From Apteryx mantelli (taxonomy: Eukaryota > Chordata > Aves > Apterygiformes > Apterygidae): a stretch of 64,000 nucleotides of DNA. Each line of letters begins with the position of its first letter. Within the stretch, counting starts at the first letter, position 1. The stretch covers positions 562,253 to 626,252 of the forward strand of contig NC_090014.1 of assembly GCF_036417845.1 (NCBI RefSeq), given 5' to 3'. Positions 57,799 through 64,000 of this stretch are shown here, one piece after another. The notes under the pieces are model-generated. The model saw only the letters and a program-made list of their open reading frames with translations, ran no database searches and was not told where the DNA came from. The translations under genes and the position numbers were made by a program.

Positions 57799-60178
57799 TC
57801 AGGGCCGGGCTGGATCCTGCTCCGGGGCCTGGGGAGAGCAGAGGGGCTGGAGTGGGCTGGGGCGCCGCGGCCCCGAACTGCCCCAGAGCCCCGATCTGCT
57901 GGACTCCTCACCTCGAAGAAGGCGTCGATGATGCGTTCGCTGGTGGTGGCGCAGGAGCAGAACTGCTGCTCCGCGTGCTCGATGGCGGTCAGGAGCCGGA
58001 GGTAGGAGAAGAGGAGCTGCTTCTCCCTGGGGACGGGGGGACGGGGATGGGGACGGGGACAGGGACGGATCCCGGCTGGCATCGCCCCCCCTCGCTGCCG
58101 CCGCTCACTTCTCAGTGCCCTCCACTCTGCGGGCCCAGCAGGACGCGAAGGCCTCCTGCTCCGCGGCCGGGGCGGCTGCGGGGGGAGATGGGGCTGCGGG
58201 AAGCGTCAAGCGCCAGTGGCGTCGCGGCTCCCCCTGGCCGGCTGCTTCCCCCCCCGGGGCTCACCACCGGCGTCGCCCTTCCCCACCGCCAGCTTCTCCA
58301 CGCTCCGCTCCTGCAGGCGCAGCTTCTCCTTGCACGGGGGCGGGCGGGGGTGGCGTTATAGGAGGGGGCCCAGGTGTCTGGGCACCCCCCCCACCCCCCC
58401 CTCCCCAGGGACCCACCAGCTGCTGCTTCTCCTCCCGCTCCTTGAGCAGCGACATCTGGAAGTTGTCGATGAGGACGGCGATGACGAGGCTGCGGGAGGA
58501 CGGGGTGAGCGGCGGCCTTGGCCCCATGGCGGCCCCACAGCAGCCCCACGGCAGCCCCAGCGGCCCCCCGCTCACTTAAGGAAGGTGAAGTACTGGATGA
58601 GGATGTAGACCATGAGGAAGAGGATGATGTAGCCGTAGCCTGCAGTGGGCGAGAGGGGAGCGTCGGCGGGGCCAGATGGGCGCCGGAGCCCCTGCCTGCC
58701 CTGGGGCCGCACCAGCCTGGGCGCTCTGGAGGTAGATGAGCGACCAGTCGTCGAGCGTGAAGAGCTGGAAGAGGGTGAAGACGGTGTTGAAGAGCTCCCC
58801 GAAGCGCTGCGGGTCCGAGCGCTGGAACAGGTCGCGCAGCAGCACGGAGAAGATGACCGGGACAGTCAGGGAAGAGCAGAGCGGGGCCGGCGCAGGGAGG
58901 TCTCTGAATTGTCCCCTAACAGCCCCAAAAGTGGCACTGAACAGCCCCCAAAACGGCCCAGCACCGTGCTCCGAAACGGACCTGAAACATCCCGAAAACG
59001 ACCCAGAAACCAGCCCCTGAAACAATGCTGAACTGGCCCCAAATCGGGCTCCTCCCAAACCCTGACGCTGCTCCAAGCCATCCCCAAAGTGCCCCGGCCG
59101 GGCCCCGAATCGGCCCCCAAAGGATACAGAGGATGGTGAACATCATGAGCAGGATGGCGCCAAGCGAGCGCCCTGACAGCGCGAAGGTGCCCGTCACCTC
59201 CTTGAGGTTCTCCAGGATCCTGGGGGAAACAGGAACAGGGTGAGGATAACAGGGACAGGATGAGGATAACGGGAAGGGGATGAGGATAACGGGGACGGGT
59301 TGAGGATAACAGGGACGGAGCGAGGATAATGGGGACGGGACGAGGATAACGGGGCGCCTGCCGGGGCTGACCGCAGCGTGAGAAGCCGGTTGAGGATCTG
59401 GAGGGCGCGGACGCCCTTGAAGACGAGCAGGATGCGGATGATGGTGTTGGTCTTCAGGTAGCTCCAGACCCAGGGCTTCGCCATGATGAAGAGGAAGAAG
59501 TCCACTGTCATCACGGCCACCACGACCAGGTCTGGAGGAGGAAGAGGAGGAGGAGGAGGGTGGGTGACCCGTACGGCCGGCCCGGCCCCGGCGAGGGGAC
59601 ACGGGGACGGAGACTCACCCATGTAGTTCCAGAAGTCCCGGAAATAGTCGGTGCCCAGAGCCACCAGCTTGAGCGCCGCCTCGAAGAGGTACACGCAGAA
59701 GATGACTGTGTCCAGCACGGCGAAGAACCACTCTGCGGGGCGAAGCCGTGGGGCCAAGCTGTGGGGCCAAGCTGCGGGCACCCGCCGCCCCGGGCACGCG
59801 GCGGGGACGTTACCTCCGCGGACGCGCACGGAGATGAAGGACTGTGCCACGAGGGCGGCAGTGTGGGTGAGGATGATGGCGAGCACGGCCACCTCGAAGG
59901 GCAGGGCGCGCACCAGCGCCCGCAGCGGCACTCGGGCACTCCAGAGCTGGGTGGCTGCCTCCGCGCCCAGGCGGCCCAGCAGCAGCATGGCGCCGCGCCA
60001 GAGCTGCGCTGCCCGGCCGGGCCCTGCACCGGGGACGGGGCTCAGTGGGGGCCTGGCTCCGCTGCCACGGCCCCCCGCTGCCTGGCCCCCCGCTACCTCG
60101 GTGCCGCTGACCCTGGCGCTGCTGGGGGGATGAATCTGGCACTGCCCCCTTCTCTGCCGGCACCGTCAGGAAGTCCAT
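57799..60178 (-). CDS. CATSPER1: Cation channel sperm-associated protein 1
   Basis: Pore subunit of the sperm flagellar CatSper calcium channel. Twelve exons: 60097-60178, 59814-60023, 59619-59732, 59372-59531, 59128-59219, 58713-58856, 58576-58639, 58417-58489, 58265-58328, 58109-58175, 57912-58026 and 57799-57828. They give 404 residues with no break. One six-helix ion-channel domain: S1 near 70-90, S2 GEWFFAVLDTVIFCVYLFEAALK, S4 with RILLVFKGVRALQILNRLLTLR, the CatSper selectivity motif TLDDW, and S6 FLNLVIAVLIDNFQM. A C-terminal helix (LFSYLRLLTAIEHAEQQF) matches the human tail. The N-terminus is only about 50 residues, without the long His-rich region of mammals. Intron 5 looks U12-type with a GG end. 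Poly(A) signal ATTAAA at 57760-57765. Confidence 0.92.
58857..59127 (-). other. Putative U12-type intron of CATSPER1
   Basis: The donor reads T|GTATCCTTT, a perfect U12 5' splice site. Near the 3' end TTCCCTGAC matches the U12 branch motif (TTCCTTRAC) at 8 of 9 positions, with the branch A about 10 nt from the exon. No AG fits the protein there. Splicing after GG joins ATC CTC T|TC ATC TTC and restores I-L-F-I-F-S-V, aligned with C-L-F-L-F-S-V in human CATSPER1. Confidence 0.7.
59228..59355. repeat. Minisatellite in CATSPER1 intron 4
   Basis: About six units of roughly 20 bp of the type GATGAGGATAACGGGGACGG. Confidence 0.85.
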
Positions 60179-60442
60179 GGCTGCGCTGCTGCTGCTGCCG
60201 TCGCCAGCCGGGCTCTAGAACCAGGGCCGGTGCCGCGGCAATGCCAAACGGCACCACATTGTTGCCCTGGTGCCATGGTGATGCCAAATGGCACCGCGTC
60301 ATTGCCCCCGGGGCTGCAGCAATGCCCCAACAGCACTGTGTCGTCCCCCCCGGCACTGGGATGGCTCGAAGGTGCCCCGGGGCTGCGGCGATGCCCCCCT
60401 CCTGCCCCCCTAAAGCACCAAGACTCGGAGGAGGCTCAAGGG
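60179..60442. other. Spacer between CATSPER1 start and TMEM223 3' end
   Basis: GC-rich with four loose repeats of a TGCCAAATGGCACC and GGCAATGCC-type unit (60210-60390). The TMEM223 poly(A) signal on the minus strand is at 60443-60448. A promoter for CATSPER1 must lie here, but no core element is clear. Confidence 0.45.
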
Positions 60443-60627
60443 TTTATTTCAGACCACGCGGACAGCGACCACGGCCCGCGAGGCCGCCCGGATGGCGACC
60501 GCGACCCGATCTCCGCCGTGAAATCACGCGGACAGCAAATGCGGCCTGACTACCCGCCGCGAGGCCACGTGGACGCGAGCGGGTTCCCCCCTTGTCCGTC
60601 CCCATCGTTCCCGCGTGTCCCGGCGGC

Positions 60628-61977
60628 CTAGAGCTTGCGGTAGGCGCCGACGGTGAGGTCGAAGAGCCGGGGGTTGCAGACGTGGCCCTGCTTGTCGAGC
60701 AGGAAGTAGAAGGGGCGCCCCTTCACCTTGAGCGGCAGCGCGGCCCGCGCCTCGGCCCGGTGGGCGCCGCAGGACACGTGCCGCAGCGGCACCGTGAAGC
60801 AGCTGCCGCAGCCCAGCCCCAGTGGCGCGTGGGTGCCGATGGCCACGTGGCGGCCACCCTGCAGCAGCGTCACCTGCCGCACAGCACGCCGGGGGAACAG
60901 GCAGCCCGCCACCACGATCAGCGACCCTGTGGGGGCCGGTGGGGGGTGTGTGTCAGCACTGGTCCCACATCAAACTCCCTTCTCGGCTACAAAACCTCTG
61001 CCCGGACCTGCATCAACCCCCACCAGCCCTGAATCGTCCCCCCAGCCCCACACCAACCCCCCCCAGCCCCGAATCCTTCCCCTGAACCCACATCGACCCC
61101 CCTCCAGCCCTGAATCATCCTCCCGGACCCACAGTGACCCCCCCCAGCCCCCATCAGCCCCCGGCGTGACCCCCTGGAATAAACCCCCCCAAGGCCCCCA
61201 ATATGACCCCTCCTGTCACTCCCAGGGTGAGCTGAGACCCCCAGTGTGACCCTTCCCTGTGATCTCTCATGACCCCTAGTATGACCCCCCTGTGACCTCC
61301 TGACCCCTGATGTGACCCCTCCCCCCCAGTCCCCCTACAACCCTTGGTGCAACCCCCCCCAGCCCCTGGGGTGACCCCCAACCTCCCGTGTAACCCCTGA
61401 CCCTAGATGACACCCCCTCGGTACGACCCCCTGACTCCTCCTCTGACCCACACGGGCCCTGGGGTAACCCCTCCTGTGACCCTTCGTGTGTGACACCCCC
61501 TGACCCCCAATGTAACCCCTCGTGTGACCCCCTGACCCCACCTATGACCCCTCACGTATAACCCCGGTGTGACCCCCTGCCCCCCAGCGTGACCCCTCGT
61601 GTGACTTCTCTGCCGGTACCGAGGGTGAGGCAGGAGGCGGTGAAGCCGAGGCGCCACTTGTTGTCGCGGGGCCGCAGCGGGTCGTCGCCGGCGCCGGGGG
61701 CAGGCGCGGGGCGCAGCGCCGTGAAGGCAAAGTGCGCCAGGTAGCCCCAGAAAAGCCCCTGCCCCGCGCAGAAGAGCCCCACGAGCCGGAAGAAGCGGTC
61801 GCGCTCGTGGCGGAACAGCACCACGTCCCGCGGCACCGCGGTGTCCAGCGCCGCTGCCGCCGCCCGCGCCCGGCCCGCCGCCGCCGCCGCCATCGCTGCG
61901 CGGCTGCGGCGCCGCTTCCGGGGCAGCGCCGGGGCACCCGGAAGCGCTGGGGAAGCCACTTCCGCCTGCGCCGCCAT
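60628..61977 (-). CDS. TMEM223: Transmembrane protein 223 (mitochondrial)
   Basis: Inner-membrane mitochondrial protein implicated in complex IV (cytochrome oxidase) biogenesis. Exons 61620-61977 and 60628-60926 give 218 residues from this ATG. Starting at 61893 gives 190 (human 202), and an ATG at 62040 is also in frame, so the start is uncertain. Conserved parts are RDVVLFRHERDRFFRLVGLFCAGQGLFWGYLAHFAF (first membrane segment), a second hydrophobic segment across the exon junction, and the C-terminal THAPLGLG, HVSCGAHR, LPLKVKGRPFYFLLDKQGH and DLTVGAYRKL. The N-terminus is Ala/Arg-rich, as a presequence would be. Poly(A) signal at 60443-60448. It lies beside NXF1 as in human. Confidence 0.93.
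61060..61605. repeat. C-rich minisatellite filling the TMEM223 intron
   Basis: Loose tandem units of about 15-35 bp of the type GTGTGACCCCTGACCCCC, merging on the left with CCCCAGCCCCRAATC units. It occupies most of the single intron (60927-61619). Confidence 0.75.
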
Positions 61978-62150
61978 CTTGGAGCCGGGCGCGAAGCCAG
62001 CTGCCCGCTCCCCCCCCCCCTTAAAGGCGCAGCGCACCACGAACGCGGCGGCGTTTAGACTGTTTTTATTTATTTACAAAACGGTCGGGGGAGGAAATAA
62101 AACGCCGCGAACGAGGAGAAAGGGGAGCGGGGAGGGGGAAGGGGCACAGC

Positions 62151-63914
62151 TCACTTCAGAAACGCTACGTCCGGGATTTTCCCCTCCAGCTGCAAGACAT
62201 GGTGGGGGGGGGGTTAACAGGGAGATCCTGGCAGGGGACCCAGGCGTCTGGGCTCCCCCCCGACCTCTGACTTACCTTGAGCTGGGTGAAGACCTGCCCA
62301 GCCCGGCCGTAGTCCCAGTCGTTGTCCTGCAGGCACCTAGGGCGTAAAAACGGGGTGAGGGACGAGGCGGGAGAAGGGAAAGGGCCCCGGGGCAGGAGGG
62401 GACAAGGTTGCGGGGCCCCGGGACGAGGGGGGGGATCCCACCGCTTCCCCCCCCCAGGACGAGGACTCACTTTTGGGACCACTCGAGGTTCATGCCCGAC
62501 TGCATGGAGAAGGCGGCGAGCATCTCCTGCTGCTCGGCGGAGAGGGTGGGCACGGGGCTGGAGGAGGGCGTGGGCGCCGGCATGACGAAGGCCTTGCGGA
62601 TTTCCTCCGTGGTGGCGTTGCGCACGAAGAGCTCGTCGTTGACGATGCAGAGTCTGGGGGGGACGCAGCCGTGAGGCGGGGATGGAGCGGTGCCCCCCCT
62701 GGTCACCCCCCGCCCCGGCCGCCCCTCTTACCCCGTGTTGCCGGCTGGCACGGCGATGAACATGCGGGTGAAGGCGCGCACGGAGTCGCGGGATTTGCCG
62801 TCCACTGCGGGGGGAAGCAGAGGGGGCAGCGGGTGAGCAGGAGGCGGCGGGGAGGGGGCCAAGCGGGGCCGCGGCGGGGAGGAACCCACCTTCCTTGAAG
62901 ATCCCGTGCACGGCGAAGCAGAGCAGCGTATTCTGCAGAGGAAGAGAGGGGAGGGGTGAGCTGGTGTGCGCTGCCCGGCGGTGGCGGCCGCCGCGGCCCC
63001 TCGCTCACCGTCTGGGCGCAGACGTCCACCACGAAGGAGTTGACGTCGTGCTGGGTCTTGGGCAGCTCGTTGAGGAACGCCACCACGTTGAGCCGCGTGT
63101 GCTTGAGCAGCTTGAAGCGCATGGCTGGAGGGAGGGAGAGTGGTGAGGCCACGGCCGGCGCGGGGATGCCGCGGGGCCGGGGACGCTGCCGCCATGTCAC
63201 TTACTGGGGTCCTTGAGCTTCTTCACGTTCCTGCTGTCCTTGAAGTACTCGTTCAGGCTGTTCCTGCAGGAACGACAGTGCTGTGAGGCCGCGGGCAGCG
63301 CGCGGCAACCTGGTGGGGCCGGGAACAGGGCCGGGACCTACCTGGGCGGGTTTTGGGGCCCGAAGGGGATGCTGAGGGAGCAGCAGGCGCCGTCATGGTA
63401 GGCATCCAGCAGCCCCTGCCGGTCGCTGGAGTCGTAGATGGAGTAGTACCTGCGGCGGGGCAGGGAGAGGTGAGCAGAGGGCAGGCGGGAGCCCGGGCCA
63501 ACGCGCAGCCGCCGCCGCCGCACTTACTGCTGTAGGAACCGCAGCACCAGCACCTTCAGGTCGTCCGAGCCAAAGTAGCTGCCCTGGGGGGAGCGAAGGG
63601 ACGGTCGGGGCCCCCGCAGCAGCTGGCAGCCGCAGGGAGGCTCCAGCGGCCGCGCGCGGGCTCGGGGCCCCCCTGCCGGTGCAGCCCTACCTTGCAGGGG
63701 GGCAGCGTCGTGGGCGCCTCCACGTCGAAGGCGATGGGCGGGGGGAGCTCATGGCCGTCCTGGGGGAGAGCGGGGGGGGCGGTGAGGAGGGGGGGGGGGG
63801 CGGTGAGGAGGGGGGGGGGGGCCCCGTCTTGCGCCCCCACCGCCCGCCACAGCCCCCTGCCGCGGCCTGTCTCACTCACCAGGCGCAGCAGCTTCGGGAA
63901 ACGCTCTCTGACGG
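62151..63914 (-). CDS. NXF1: Nuclear RNA export factor 1, 3' part (gene runs off the right edge)
   Basis: General mRNA export receptor (TAP). Eleven exons are visible: 63880-63914, 63691-63759, 63528-63583, 63342-63449, 63205-63263, 63009-63124, 62890-62932, 62732-62804, 62471-62653, 62276-62336 and 62151-62189. They begin in [10 protein letters not shown] at the end of the leucine-rich repeat domain. They cover the NTF2-like domain that binds NXT1 ([28 protein letters not shown] ... [10 protein letters not shown]). The FG-nucleoporin-binding UBA-like domain follows ([35 protein letters not shown]) and ends PDVAFLK. The C-terminal half is highly conserved. Poly(A) signal on the minus strand at 62065-62070. 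The RNA-binding N-terminal part and most of the repeats lie beyond the window. Confidence 0.96.
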
Positions 63915-64000
63915 AGCTGTCGGGACAGAGAAGAGTCAGCGTGGCAGCCAGGCCGCCCGCGGGGGCCGGGCCGGGCCTCGCCTCCCCCGCGGGGAACGTC

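Noticed and set aside
57799-60178. CATSPER1 as a pseudogene
   Set aside because: All twelve exons keep phase, key residues, stop and poly(A) signal; the only oddity is one 3' splice end that fits a U12 intron.

Overview
This window looks like vertebrate nuclear DNA from a sauropsid. A bird microchromosome is my first guess; a turtle or crocodilian is not excluded. The evidence is very high GC with long G or C runs, many introns of only about 70-120 bp, dense genes, many G-rich minisatellites, no SINE or LINE that I could recognise, and dapper and adenylosuccinate synthase paralogues that do not match the mammalian gene set. Most genes are those of human 11q12.3 (EEF1G, POLR2G, INTS5, C11orf98, CSKMT, UQCC3, UBXN1, LRRN4CL, BSCL2, GNG3, HNRNPUL2, TTC9C, TMEM223, NXF1). 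ACTN3 and CATSPER1, from human 11q13, lie inside the same block.

Layout, left to right: EEF1G 5' half (-), POLR2G (-), INTS5 (-), C11orf98 (-), a candidate H/ACA snoRNA in the leader of CSKMT (+), UQCC3 (+), a DMAC1-like gene (+), UBXN1 (-), LRRN4CL (-), BSCL2 (-), GNG3 (+), a third-type adenylosuccinate synthase (-), HNRNPUL2 (-), TTC9C (+), a dapper (DACT4-like) gene (-), three tandem U2 snRNA genes (-) with a solo retroviral LTR between copies 1 and 2, ACTN3 (-), CATSPER1 (-), TMEM223 (-) and the 3' half of NXF1 (-). I followed splice sites and reading phase exon by exon. Every complete protein gene closes as an open frame from ATG to stop.

There is no operon logic; shared function is limited. 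CSKMT, UQCC3, the DMAC1-like gene and TMEM223 all concern mitochondria or the respiratory chain. EEF1G, POLR2G, INTS5, HNRNPUL2, NXF1 and the U2 genes are general gene-expression machinery. Several neighbours share promoters (C11orf98/CSKMT, BSCL2/GNG3) or have overlapping 3' ends (GNG3/ADSS, TTC9C/DACT).

Main points of interest: an apparently intact CATSPER1 in what looks like a bird-type locus, although CatSper genes are reported lost from birds; a U12-type intron inside that gene with an unusual GG 3' end; a dapper gene lacking the usual C-terminal PDZ ligand; a third ADSS paralogue; a U2 array in the region where human has RNU2-2, with a diverged but structurally compensated 3' half; and a well-formed H/ACA snoRNA where human CSKMT hosts SNORA57.
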